Source: Kalmusia sp. IMI 367209
Taxonomy: Eukaryota; Ascomycota; Dothideomycetes; Pleosporales; Didymosphaeriaceae
NCBI GenBank assembly: GCA_027946365.1
Contig: JAPEUQ010000011.1
Coordinates: forward strand, 1,302,001-1,366,000
Length of the DNA stretch: 64,000 nucleotides
Reading direction: 5' to 3'
Made by a program: the position numbers and the translations under genes. The stretch's first letter is position 1, and each line of letters opens with the position of its first letter. The notes beneath the pieces were generated by a model that saw only the letters and a program-made list of their open reading frames with translations, was not told the origin of the DNA and made no database searches. Positions 44,768 through 56,278 of the stretch are shown here, piece by piece.

Positions 44768-47700
44768 GACCGGTAGATACCTGCCTCTGCAAGTCGAGAG
44801 GAACGAAGATTGAAGCAGACGCAAAAATTATCGAGCGGGCTCAGGGCTTCTGATCCTTTTGAAGGCTTATCTGAGCGTACCATTGTTTCGTGCCCTCGCG
44901 CCCTACCGCGTTCTGGCCTGGCCGTCCGAGGTACGAACTGCTAGTTACGGTCATTACAGCTCATTGAGCTAGCAGGCGAATTGACGGGGACCGCAGAGGG
45001 TTCGTCATGCGTAGCGTACTCGAGAGCACGAGCCTTTGACATTAGGTTTGCCCAGCCGATGCCCCGTCAACACTAGCGCCCAATGCCCAGTGCCTGTCCC
45101 CGAGAGAGGGGCGCATCCAGGTGCACCCCAGGCAGCCACAGCTCCTGTGACAGCTGCCATGCAGCGGCTGCACCAGTAATCCCTGGATAGTGGGAATCCT
45201 CAATTCTGCTCACAAGCAGTCCCTGCCCTAGGGCTGCCGTCATTCGCTTGAAGGGCAAATCGCGCCGTCACAACTGCACCATCATCACCACAAACCTTGC
45301 TAGTAGAATGTTTATATTTTGTCGTTGCTCGATCCTATCCATGTTGTACAGGTCTCCTAGAAATGTAAATGACTTCTTGCAAATGCAAGTCGGTCATACA
45401 ACAATTGAAGTTAACTTGCCTCCTGAGTCAGTAGCGAGCTATTAGTAAGGTAAGCGCGGCAGTCGATAGATACGACGAAAGCTCTCACACATCGCTGCGA
45501 TACGGGACGATCGAGAGTGACTGGTAATATCGAAAGCCTGGGGCTTCCTGATAAGATTTCATGGGAATCTTCCGTACAGAATGCCTCCCAACGCATGCGT
45601 TCCGTAGCGTTGACAGAAGCTGTCCCTCTTGATTTGGCATAGTGCTGCAATGGATATTCACACACCTGTCATACTCACGCTCTTGCATCCTAATTTCTAA
45701 GCAAGACTCGGCAGTTTATCGCTAGTTTTTTTTGTAGGCTTTCAGGACAAATGCAGATCTTCACTTTCAACAGATGACCTTATGAATGTAGGTGTGCTAA
45801 TGGGGACGTTACTGAAGTGCTTGGACCAAAGACCCTAGCTACGGCTGAGATATGGGTGGCCAGGCTATTGACGACATCAGCTGCAAGGACTCTTCGACGC
45901 AAGCATCACATGCGCCCCGCTGTGATGAGAGCCTCGAGACAGATCCACACCTTGATTTGTGGGGCAATTGGACCCGGGTCCGATTAGCGCACGCAACATG
46001 ATTGCAACGAATGACAATACCTTGGCTTTGCCACGCCTTGACCGAAATTGGAGCGGTTGCCTCTGGTAGCGAACAAATCATTTGTGGGTAACAGCAGGTA
46101 ATGTAGTATTCTCGCCATAAGAGTTCGCCGAGCGAGACCGACCGGCGTCGCTTCCTCTGATGGCTTAGTGTTAACATTGCTCCTTTCTTGAAGCTATTGA
46201 CTGCCATATCGATTGCCCACGGGTAGCTGCTATAACTCTGGTGATATAGTAGTGGACGCCATTCGCAATATCGAGGTGAACCGAAATCCTGAAGGAACAT
46301 AGAGATCTGCGTGCTTCAAGATGAAAGATGAGTGCGGGGCGCCGGAACAGAGACCAATGGTTTGTGCAGATGGCTTAATGCTAATTTCCGTAAGGTTTAG
46401 GTCGCTTGAACGTATGTACTAACACAGGAAGTATATCGTTGGAATTAAGGCTTCTAAACAAGCTTGTAAGCTCTCAAATCTTATCGAATACGTAGCAAAT
46501 TCAAATATAATGCCGACCAGTCTGGAGTGCACGCACGGAGCGTGCAGCGACGAGCGCGATCTCGCGGTCATCACGCAACCAAAAAAAAATTCGCTGGCTG
46601 ATCGATTTTAGTGCTGCGGGCGCGGGCTTGTTCCCACGTGGATTCCGGAGCGCACCCGCTGGTGTGTTGTGGCAGTGGCCCGACCGATGTCGAACGTAGG
46701 GTGGCTTGTGACGGACTGCAACGGCGTGTGGACAAGCAGTTCGACAGCTGAACAAGCGCACCGGGATTACCGAGTCCACGACATCGGGCAAGTCGCGTAA
46801 TCTTCTGCAAGGAATAGCGCTGGCTCAAAGCTAAGGTAGCTCCCCTTTCCAACATTGGCACGGCGCAAAGCCGGTCCAGGCCGCGCGTATTGGTTGAAGG
46901 GGAAAGCACTGAGCAGTGGCTGCGTCTAGACTGTCTTAGTGCCGCTCAGGAAGAGAATGCGATAGGGGAGGTCTTTATCGTGATCGGAGGATTTCTTCGG
47001 ACGGTGGGAGCACGGAGGGAGTTCGAGGAGAAATTGCAAAGATTGGGTCGCAAAAGGTTGGAAATCGAGCCGCGCGATCGCTCGCGCTAGTAGCTCCTAT
47101 GGACTAGCGCAATCTAGAAGGCTCTAGTCCTAGAAGCGCTGCGGGGAAGGCGCGGATGAGGAAGAGGCAGGCGCAGCGGCAGAAGCAATAACAACGACAA
47201 CCACTTTTACGGCCATCTCCAAGTCCTCTGTCGGCTATCGGCTGTCGACTGCCGGCTGTCTGCTCGCGTGCGCAATTGAGATTTGAGCACCGCCTCATAG
47301 GGCGTCGTCAGAGGGCAGCCCTGTCGTGATCCTTCTCTCTCTCTCTGCCAGTTAGTGCCCGCATCGGACCACATTTGTTGTGCTCGGTAGAACCCTCAAA
47401 GGTACCTGGAGTCTGCATATTTGACACTGGTACCTCTTGCGATTAGATCTCGTTGTGTTCATCCCGTAAGAGACAGCATAACAAGCAGATCGAACGTGCT
47501 AAATCTTGTAAACGCAGGCTCGAGCATGGAATTTTTCAAATCTATCACAAATTTACACTCCTGTCATTGTGCTTACTCTCTGGCTCATGGCATCGGGCAG
47601 ACCCCCACGGAATTTGTCGCAGCCGAGCCGTTCCAAGCTCGATGAAACTTCGCCCAAAGTCCGTCATCTCCCATGGCACTGCCGAGAACAAACACGACCA

Positions 47701-48436
47701 ACGATGCATCCATTTTTTGTTCATAAGACCGGATGTGCCTGAGGTGCACGACTGCGAGAAATCCTGTTTGGGTATTCCGAGACGCGACGCGCTTCAGATG
47801 TCCGGGCTGTGCCGCGCCACGACAACGATTTTGGGCTGTCAATCAGCTGTCGTTCCTCCTGTGGCTAGCTTGGCTACCAGACCTCTAACGACTCCTGTTT
47901 AGCCAAGGAATCCACGGGCTCTGCATGGATTTTCTAGAGTCTTCATTATTTTGCCCTCTTGTTTGCGACTGATTGGCCGAATGTATCACAATAGCCAACA
48001 TATAGCCAATGAGGATTCTCATATCACGGAGTCGGACCAGACGAAGACGCGACACACCATACATTGCGCAAAGCCAGCGGCCGAGGCCTCAGTCACCTCT
48101 GGGCATCTACACAAGTGCAGCAGAAACCATGCACGCAGTCCCCCATCAAACACTTCCAGTTTACCAAAAAGCCCGCAGTGCGACGTCAGCTTTTAGAAAC
48201 GCTCATATGCCAAGAGTCTGAGCTTCAATGCCAGAGTATATATCGAGTCCTGCCATGTTCCTGCCGAATGCTCACCATCAATTACAATCAACCATCTCCT
48301 TTCTTTTAGTTTACATTCGCTGCGCAGCGCGCTAATTCGTAATACACTAGAGCAGAGCTCCATACATTCTTTCAACATCACTCCTTGCTGTCCAACTTTC
48401 ACGTTTTTATTACCTTTCCCTCGAACATTTACGATC
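44768..48436. other. long gene-poor interval
   Basis: 3.7 kb. One minus-strand ORF of 153 codons (45839-46300) is listed separately. GC-richer around 46500-47300 with overlapping spurious frames. A TATATA at 48237-48242 is the likely core promoter for the Ala-rich gene, ~195 nt upstream of its ATG. No repeats or mobile elements recognised. Confidence 0.35.
45839..46300 (-). CDS. unrecognised 153-codon ORF
   Basis: Starts at a true ATG and contains ten scattered cysteines. Composition is unlike a clear globular protein and I see no motif or signal peptide. It could be a chance ORF in an otherwise empty interval. Confidence 0.2.
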   Translation of the reverse strand: MFLQDFGSPRYCEWRPLLYHQSYSSYPWAIDMAVNSFKKGAMLTLSHQRKRRRSVSLGELLWREYYITCCYPQMICSLPEATAPISVKAWQSQGIVIRCNHVACANRTRVQLPHKSRCGSVSRLSSQRGACDACVEESLQLMSSIAWPPISQP

Positions 48437-50006
48437 ATGAAGACTACGTACTCACTACTCACACTACTTTGCGCATCACTCGTTGTTGCCGGACCACTCC
48501 CAATCAATCGTAATGGTGTACTCGTACGGCGCACAGAACATCTTGGAGAAGCTGCCCCCGTTCCCTCTGCTGCACCTGCGCCCGCTGTAGATGCTGAAGC
48601 TCAGAAGGCTGCCGAAGAGAAAGCAGGTAAGGTCCCTCTTCTCTGTAGTTTTGTACACGTTCACTGACAATTAGCAGCTGCGGAACACAAGGCGAAAGCA
48701 GACGCAATGGAAGCTATGCATGTTGCTGAGGCTGAGGCCAAAGAGAAGGCTAACCAAGAAGGTTTGATTGACAACAGTCTACAACTCTATCTTGATACTG
48801 ACTGTTCCCATCAGCTGCTGCACAGATGGAAGCCATGCATGTCGCCGAAGCGGAGGCAAAAGACAAAGCCTCTCAGGAAGGTACATTCTCTCCCTCCTGT
48901 ATGCTCTCACGGCCTTATTAATATTCCTTTAGCTGCAGCTCAGATGGAAGCGATGCATGTTGCTGAGGCTGAGGCCAAGGACAAAGCTCATCAAGAAGGT
49001 ACCGAGGCCTAAACATACCGTTATTGGAAGTTATCACTAACAAATCTCAAGCGGCCGCTGCGATGGAAGCCATGCACGTCGCCGAAGCCCAAGCTAAAGA
49101 CAAAGCAGCCCAAGAAGGTAAAAAGCCAAAGTAACCACTGATCTAATTTAATGACACTGACTGTATCCAGCTGCCGCTAAAGCAGAAGCAGAGCACAAGG
49201 CCAAGCTCGAAGCCGAAGCTGCCGCCCACAAAGCCGCCGCCGATGCCATGGAAGCCGAACATCAGAAAAAAGCACAGGCGGAGGCTGACAAATTGAAGCA
49301 AGAAGAAGAGGCCAAGAAATCTGCGGAACAAGCGGCCGCGAAGGCCACTGAGGCTGTCGCTCATGAATCTGTTGCTGAGACACCAAGTGCAGCAGAAGCC
49401 ATCACCGTCGTCGCTGAAGCTACGAGCACTGCTGAACACGTTGGAAATACCAGCACTTCTGAGCATACCGCTATTGCGCAAGCCACTTCTTCAGCCGAAC
49501 ACGTCGTCATCGAAACTACAAGCTCTGTGGAGCAAGCAACAGTGGTTGCTGAGGCTTCGAGCACTTCAGAGCATGTCGCTGCAGCAACTGAAGCCACAAG
49601 CACCTCAGAACATGTTACTTCTGCTGCTGAGGCTACAAGCGCTGCAGAACAGATCACTGTGGTCGCCAGGCTTCAAGTACTGTTGAGCATATCACTAGTG
49701 CTACTGCCGCTGCTGTCACCGAGCAAGCAGAGCACGTCTCCTCGACCGTCGCCGAGCACGTCGTTTCTACAAGTGTTGCAGAGCACGGTGCATCTGAAAG
49801 CGCTGCGGAAGCTGTTGCACCATCGAGTACCACCGCGCCTATCACTGTTGAGACTTCGACACCAGTATCCGAGGAAGCTTCCGCGCCGACTCCTACCGAA
49901 GCTGCTGTGGAAGGAGAAAGAAGCTGAACAGCCTCCTGCGGGCGAATATGTATCGACGTTGGTCTTCGAGCACGTCTTGGCACCAGCTGCAACTGAGGCA
50001 GCGTAA
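48437..50006 (+). CDS. secreted Ala/Glu-rich repeat protein with tandemly duplicated exons
   Basis: Six exons: 48437-48626, 48678-48761, 48815-48880, 48933-48998, 49052-49117 and 49171-50006, about 435 aa; every intron is phase 1. Signal peptide MKTTYSLLTLLCASLVVAG. Exons 3, 4 and 5 are each exactly 66 nt and encode near-identical units, AAAQMEAMHVAEAEAKDKA and variants. Exon 2 carries the same unit after a short lead (AEHKAKADAMEAMHVAEAEA). The last exon begins with a helical Ala/Lys/Glu stretch, then degenerate Ser/Thr/Ala repeats (TSTSEHV, TSSAEHV, SSTSEHV). A long alpha-helix or coiled coil in the duplicated part is likely. A missing base near 49667 and an extra G near 49913 put ~80 residues in a foreign frame that stays open. 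No named family. Confidence 0.75.
48815..49117 (+). repeat. three tandem copies of a 66-nt exon plus ~52-nt intron
   Basis: Exons at 48815-48880, 48933-48998 and 49052-49117 are the same length, share the G|CT or G|CG phase-1 borders and encode the same 22-residue unit. The introns between them (52 and 53 nt) are similar in length but diverged in sequence. The upstream exon 2 carries a fourth, longer copy. Confidence 0.9.
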
Positions 50007-51139
50007 TGGTTAGATGAGGACGAAGTGTTGGGTACATGTGACACAACCTTGAACTTTGCATCATAAGGTGGTCGAATATTCCAAGTCGTACTGAATACTC
50101 CTGTGTATATATGCAGTAGTTGTTCAACTTTACGAGGCTACTAGTACAGAGGATGTTACATTTCTCGACGAATTAAGAGAGCCATAGACAAATTGATAAT
50201 ATTAAACAATATATATTTTCGAAAGTCTCCGTAACTTACTCCAATTCGGGTACAGTACATATCATATTGTTATCTTTCCCTGCATGGTCTAAGTATTCAA
50301 ACTTAGTACAAGACTTGATCCAAATTATATAGGGCACCTGTGATACTCTCTGCTTCATATACTTCTATACTCAATCCACTACACGGCCTCAATCAGCTAT
50401 GCCGGTAGCTAAATGTATAGAAGATACACTATCAGCATGCCAGCGTACCTCACCTTTCCCCACTCTACACCATATCTATTCATCTTAAAATCAAAATACA
50501 TCTAACCTCGACCCCGCCGCTTCTATCGTACATCCCCGTCTAGATTTGACTATCGACCCTTCATCGAACTAAATCACCACACCTTCACCATGTTTGCAAC
50601 AACGCACAAGGCTAGTTAGTTGTGGCTATTGCGAACTGCCGAACAGTATTAACTACATTTGATGAAATTTAATTATTTGAATGCCGTAGCCGTCTAGAAA
50701 GGATTAGTCATCTGAAATGGGTGCTGCGTGAAACTTAACTATTTACTATGACTATTTACTCTAATTAGATAGTTGTAAATGTGAAACACTTCCACTACGT
50801 CCAAGAAAAGATCTATCATTTGAGTGGCTAGGACGATATCATACCATTTGTTCAGTAAACAGTGTGGGTTGAACATATTACTTCGGAATGGCTTCTTTCC
50901 CAACGATCTAATAGTATACGGGATTTGTGCAGCCACGCGACCAACGCGACTCCAAAAGTTACTATATTTCAGGATCCAAGCTAGCATCTAAGGCAAAATA
51001 ACATTACGTTAATCAATTACTTCAGTATGGAGCACTATATAAGCACAAGCATCTGCCACTACTGGAGTAGAGCGGCTTTGCTGTCCTGTATATAATGCTA
51101 TACATGTACTACTAAGCAGCGAAAGGTCGTGCGTAGTTA

Positions 51140-51190
51140 AAAGGATAGTGAATTAACAAGATAGCAGCGGTCCCACTCCTGCTTTTTCAT
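51140..51190 (+). repeat. dispersed repeat copy A
   Basis: Shares with copy B an A-rich lead (TAAAAGGATAGT in A, TAAAAGATAGT in B), then AAGATAGCAGC and CACTCCTGCTTTTTCA, separated by a few changed bases. Same orientation, 1.1 kb apart. Confidence 0.55.
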
Positions 51191-52261
51191 GACTTCAAAA
51201 GCGTGTTAAAGGTGGTGATAGTAAGATGTTACGCTCCCGCCAAGCTGATTGGGTCATTAAGCGAGGCTTGGCGCATGCTCCAATTGAAAGTCGATCTAAT
51301 GTTATATAGAAAACTGTCAGCCAGCCAGCCAGCTGGGGAGCCGGGCAGCAGATGCTGTCACTTTATAGGCAACGAGAGTGGCAAAACAAGGCTACGAAAG
51401 TAGCTGTTTGACGCCATAGCCTCCCTGCACGCTTCGTGTGTTTCGCCAATCATATCCTGCTTGTTTGCAGGTTAAAGCTCGGCTGAGTCCACTAATCTAA
51501 AACTATGGATTGGATTGGGTTGCATATATCGCTTATCATGCAATGAAAGATATTGAGCTCGAACGTACAGGTTTGGATATCGGTGAAGCCGAGATCACTA
51601 ATCATTGACTAGGCGCAGGCTCTGTCTACCTGTATATATCGCCTCTTTCAAGCGTAGTAATCTTCCACGTGATAGCGCGCCTGTAGAAGAGGCATCAGCC
51701 TTTTTGGCAACCTAAGAGACCCCCACGCCCCGCCATGCTGTCACATGTGCCCGTTCTTCCAGGTGCACACTCTAATAGTAATGCCACCTGACACCCTTCA
51801 CTCACCCCTGGCACCCGTCGCTCATACACCATGAAACTGCATACGATACGAATGATACGAATGATAGGGCCTTGGACTTCCGCTCTTCCTCTACCAGCAT
51901 TAATCTTTGACTACTTGCTGAGCTTTTGCTGATATGTTGACAGTGTTGGCGACTATTTTCTGAGCCATCATGTAGACACCTGAGTTTTCTGGAGATGCTC
52001 GACTGAGGAGGAGACATCTTCATCATCCTTTATAGATAAGTTCAATTCACCCATTGTATTATTGTTTACCTTTCATCTACCCTCCAGGATAAAACAGTAA
52101 CGATTTGTGATCTAGCTCGGAAACTAAAGCCTATTCGACCTGGGATTTTTTTCTATCTTAACTGCGCCCTAGACTACCAGCGAGCTTGAGACCTTCCTAT
52201 GAAAGTATCCTCACAACGATACAATATGCATTTCTAAACATCGAAGGATTGTACCTTGTGC

Positions 52262-52311
52262 TAAAAGATAGTAGACTGCAAAGATAGCAGCAGTTCACTC
52301 CTGCTTTTTCA
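52262..52311 (+). repeat. dispersed repeat copy B
   Basis: Second copy of the element at 51140-51190; see copy A. Terminal inverted repeats or target-site duplications are not evident, so the element type is unknown. Confidence 0.55.
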
Positions 52312-52826
52312 CTTGAATTGTGCTTTATTCCAATCTTGAATATAACAAGTTTGTTCTCCGAATTACTGTATTTCCACGCTGTCATGGACATTTTCGAGAC
52401 GGAGAGGCCTGTGAGCCAGATGTAGAAGCCGCGCTACTTACGATATATTGAGCTTGCTGCGGGAGAGCGATAGGTGCCACGTGAGAGCGAGTGATGCCAA
52501 GGGAGCTTGCTTTGCACTTTGTGAGGACACTATACTTGAGTACATTCTCATATCATAAATCGCTCTATTAGCAGTGGATGATCAACCCTGAAGAGCAGTC
52601 GTGGGGCATTTTGTGCAAGGACAAATGAGTAAACTCAAACGCGTACGTCTGTGGACGCTTGGTCCGTGTTCCGTTTTCAGATGTGATCGATAATTCTTCA
52701 AATAAAGACAAGACTGGATGCCTACAATCTGCGTGATCACGTAGATATCTGATGATCCAAACTTTCCTAGTAGCCTGTGAACCTCCTCATAGCCGTGTGT
52801 TGACCCCGTCAATCGTATACTTCCAT

Positions 52827-53293
52827 CTATATTCCCTTTCTCTTGTCTTTCCTATCTAAACACCCTTTCCCTTGCCTTACCCATCTCAACATCCTCTTAA
52901 CCTCTCCCTTCATGTTTGCAATCTTCAAGTCATCAAAGCCAAACTCTGATACGACAGCGCCTTTGACATGCTTAATCGCATCCTCTAGAGTCAGGAATTT
53001 CCTGTCGATCCTCAACTTATTTTTGTTGTCGACGAGAAGACTCCCCTGAACCTCGACGATAATGTGATGCTGTATTGGTGTGTATTCTGTTCGCAGCGTG
53101 CTAATTTTGGCCCCGGTATTAAGGGAGGAGCATAGATCTAGCAACGCTGTGTTCTTGACACAGTCATCGTCCGATGGGTACGTGAGGAGTAGAAACCTGG
53201 TAGTTGTCAGAAGGCTATAAAGTCTTAAGGAGGTGTCCCTAACCAGATTGGTTGCTGCGGATGTTCATCGCTGTAGCTGATTCGGAGCGACAT
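52827..53293 (-). CDS. small hypothetical protein, two exons
   Basis: The 3' exon (53196-52827) is open but lacks an ATG near its start. A 47-nt GT-AG intron joins it in phase to a short exon at 53293-53244 (MSLRISYSDEHPQQPI then a split Trp codon), giving 139 aa. The body has a mixed globular composition (HHIIVEVQGSLLVDNKNKLR, VVSEFGFDDLKIANMKGEVK) and a basic C-terminus (DRKDKRKGI). No known family, signal peptide or membrane segment. It is the only likely gene in a 4.4-kb AT-rich stretch. Confidence 0.5.
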
Positions 53294-54444
53294 TGGAGTC
53301 GATGCTCGCTTCGCGATCGTGGTACCCCGACTTGGGAACTCGGTGCTCGGTATTCTCAGTTTTCTCTTCCTAATGTTATCGGCCGCGATGCCGAAATCGT
53401 GGAGTTAACGACCAATCTAAGGATACCCATAAAGAATGTGGCCATTGAAGTGAACTGGCGAGAGATAAGCACTGTTTCGGCGAAAGGATGCTAGGAAACT
53501 TACCCTGGCGTATAAAGGTTGTGAGATATCAGGACAGGATGTGAAACAAAGCTGGAGGTTAAGAGCCCACAGTCTAGGATATCATCAAGCAGTGGAGCAG
53601 AGGAGTGCTAAAACACCTGAATGGCAACCACACAGCAAAGCAAGATAGGTAAAGGGGAAATATAGAAACTAGGAACCTAGTTGACAATGATGGCGCAGAA
53701 CTCTCATATCCTACATAAATTTGGTGCTGAAAATTAGAAGCCCATGTATCGAAGCTGGCACAACTTAGTGGGTCGCCTCCACCTACTCAAATTTTCTTTT
53801 CGAGATTCCCAAGACCGGTGCTCTTCTTCCGTAGTAGCTCTGTAGATGCCTCAAATTGGTATATGGCTTGATGAATGTTCTATCTGGGGCGAGTTATGAA
53901 GAGTTACGCGCAATGTCTTCTTGAACGAATATATACAGAGATTTAAACATGGATTGATATTTCTACTGCGAGCATTGATTCAGCGCTAATACTTCCGAGC
54001 ATATGACATATGGAGTAGTAACAACTCTGACCAAAGCTGAAAGTAAAGACGCGGGTAGTGTTATATCTGCCTACAAGATGCAATTTGCGCTAGATACAAA
54101 GCTAGACAAGCTACCAAGCCCATGGATTTCCTATTTACGTCCCCTTTTCCCGAATCGCGCTATCCTATCGAACCCTACCGCAGTCTGTGCCGACATTCGA
54201 ACCAACATCTCCAACTCGTCATAGTCGGGCTTATCAAGAAAACAATCCAGCCGCAATTGATCCAGATCTAGCAAGGAAAGAATTCCATTTATGGCAATAC
54301 CAAGGTACTCGTCAATCAATGATAGGTACAGACGAAAGAAATACTACACGCTCCCTGATAACTCCACCCGCGGCATCAACAGGCCGCTTCAATGAAGGTG
54401 TCCCATCGGATATATTTCCTCAAAATTTAGCTTGTCACCTTTGG
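53294..54444. other. intergenic interval
   Basis: 1.15 kb. A minus-strand open frame at 54131-54340 has protein-like sequence (LDLDQLRLDCFLDKPDYDEL) but no start. It may be an orphan exon. Nothing else is supported. Confidence 0.3.
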
Positions 54445-55555
54445 TTAAAAACAATCTACATCCTCTGAGCCGGTAATTCGTTTATCGCCCCGTTGTTTGG
54501 TGTATATTGGGGTACTGGACCTGGACTCAGAGGCGGCGCTGGCGCTCCCCCCCACCTCCACCGCATAAGGATACGTCGTCGAAGGAACTTTCTCTGGTGG
54601 TGGAGCAACTACCGTACCAGTGTACGGCTTATGCTCCTGTAGAGGTGGTGATGCATATGTTGATTGCGCTGGTGGTGTGTTGCGACGGCGTCGGATGAGA
54701 AGAATAGCTGCGACTATGACGGCAACAACGGCTGCGACGCCGCCCACGACACCACCGACGATGGCGCCAATAGGCTTGGATTTCTTAGATTTAGTGGGGC
54801 TGTGCGTTGTCACAGAGGTGTTGAGTGGTTCAGAGTTCGAATCTGTGGCTGTAGGATCAGAAGTAGGTGATTCCTCTGAGGCAGAGGGTGAAGCGCTGCT
54901 GCTGAATTCGCTCGACTCGGCACTCGAGGTACTCCTTGCAGGAGATGAATTTGGCCCTGTGCATAACGTGAGCCAATCTGTGACCTGAGCAATGTTACAC
55001 GAGCCTTACCATCTGTGGGAGTCTCCTTGTACAATACGAAGCCCGTCTCAGTCGCACTATCGCAAAAAAAATTTGTGAGCGGTGCTGTATCAAATACATC
55101 CGTATATAACAAATTTGAGCTGCATGTCAGACCGCTTGCTGATCCACTACGCGGTTGATTTAGTAATCTGCGACTACTTCAAAATGGTGCAAATACATAC
55201 CAGGCTACTGCTGTGGTACTCATGACATAGGTGCTACCGCTGCATGATCCAAAATTGCAGCTATTTGACGCACAAAGTGCGAATTGGCTTCCAGATGTCG
55301 CTACCATGGCGCCTTGCGTCTCAAAGGTCACGGTTCCCCCTGTCGGCTATCAGCTTTCATTCTCAACTTCTTGCTGAATGATAGGAAGACTTACATAACA
55401 TCGTTCCATCTTCGCTTCCCTGTCGAATAATACCCTACTGTCGTAATTGCTCTTTTTCTCAGCGCAGGTTGCGCAGTGATGGTCGCAGTAGGCGCCGATA
55501 GCACCGCTGCTGCTGCGCAATGGCTCCAGAGAGCGAAAGACAATAGTCCACGCAT
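54445..55555 (-). CDS. single-pass cell-surface membrane protein with Ser/Thr-rich stalk
   Basis: Probably four exons, about 300 aa. Exon 1 (from the ATG at 55555) encodes a signal peptide (MRGLLSFALWSHCAAAAVLS). The next exons carry a small Cys-containing ectodomain (TGGTVTFETQGAMVATSGSQ, CNFGSCSGS, LTCSSNLLYTDVF). The last has a Ser/Thr/Pro/Glu stalk, one transmembrane helix (AIVGGVVGGVAAVVAVIVAA), an RRRR stop-transfer and a ~75-residue cytosolic tail. This architecture is common in fungal wall-stress-sensor-like proteins. The exon 1/2 junction is unresolved: the strong GTAAGT donor gives the wrong phase for the signal-peptide frame, and a GTTATG donor 6 nt earlier would fix it. Function is unknown. 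Confidence 0.7.
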
Positions 55556-56278
55556 AATCTACAAAAGAGTTCCAGGGTATGCTTGAATAAGAAGGCATGT
55601 GGGCGGATGCTCATGGGCTATGTACTCGAGAGCAAAGGCTGAGAACCAAACGCACCGGTCTAGGACTCGGTCCGAAAATAGTGCGCTGTACATCGTGGGC
55701 GCATGTATGGCGTGGAAAAGTGGATCTCTAGCAACGGCTGAGGCGGGTTAGCGGCTGCGGCTGAGAGGATCTCCACAATCACCACCAAGTACATGTACAT
55801 CTGTATTGTTATCTTTAATAACGAGTCATCGTTACCATAGCTCATCTATCGTCCTCTTTTCAAATCGCTTGATAATTCATGTTCTCATTAAAAAATTCCC
55901 TCAGGATATTCTTTCGTTCGTGTAACCAGCCTTCAGCTGGAGAACCGCAAATATGCCGTCCCGTATTCGGCTGCACCGTCGCATCACGGCGCAAAATTAT
56001 AGGCCAAGCTTCGCCCTAGACAAACATTGTACTTGCCCCTTTTGTCTACGCCCCAGGCCCAAAGAAAAGACATGTGCCGCCAGGGTTACATTCGGGCAGG
56101 ATATCCGGCCGATTTGCTCGGTACATATACCAGAGAGAGGCATGTTTGACGACTCGTCTTCACCGGTCGAAGTGATCGACTTCAGCATACCCGCGATATC
56201 CCCGAACTCGTACTCATGCGTGGTTGTTAGGCTTATTGGTATCATGTTGCGAGGGTTTTGATTTCCAATCATCATCCA
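55556..56278. other. intergenic region between membrane-protein gene and PAL-like gene
   Basis: 723 bp. It contains a plus-strand ORF at 55953-56261, listed separately, overlapping the expected 3' region of the PAL-like gene. Confidence 0.35.
55953..56261 (+). CDS. unrecognised 102-codon ORF
   Basis: Opens at a true ATG. Basic, Cys-containing start (HCTCPFCLRPRPKEKTCAAR) without a recognised zinc-finger spacing. Ends 18 nt before the PAL-like stop on the other strand. It may be chance. Confidence 0.2.
   Translation: MPSRIRLHRRITAQNYRPSFALDKHCTCPFCLRPRPKEKTCAARVTFGQDIRPICSVHIPERGMFDDSSSPVEVIDFSIPAISPNSYSCVVVRLIGIMLRGF

Larger units (their letters stand above)
50007..52826. other. AT-rich, repeat-scarred gene-poor interval
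   Basis: 2.8 kb with stops in all frames. It contains two related copies of a short element (51140-51190 and 52262-52311), listed separately, which suggests decayed mobile DNA. No protein domain is recognisable. Confidence 0.4.

Noticed and set aside
46571..46909. 112-codon minus-strand ORF
   Set aside because: It overlaps another frame of similar length, with no coding features.
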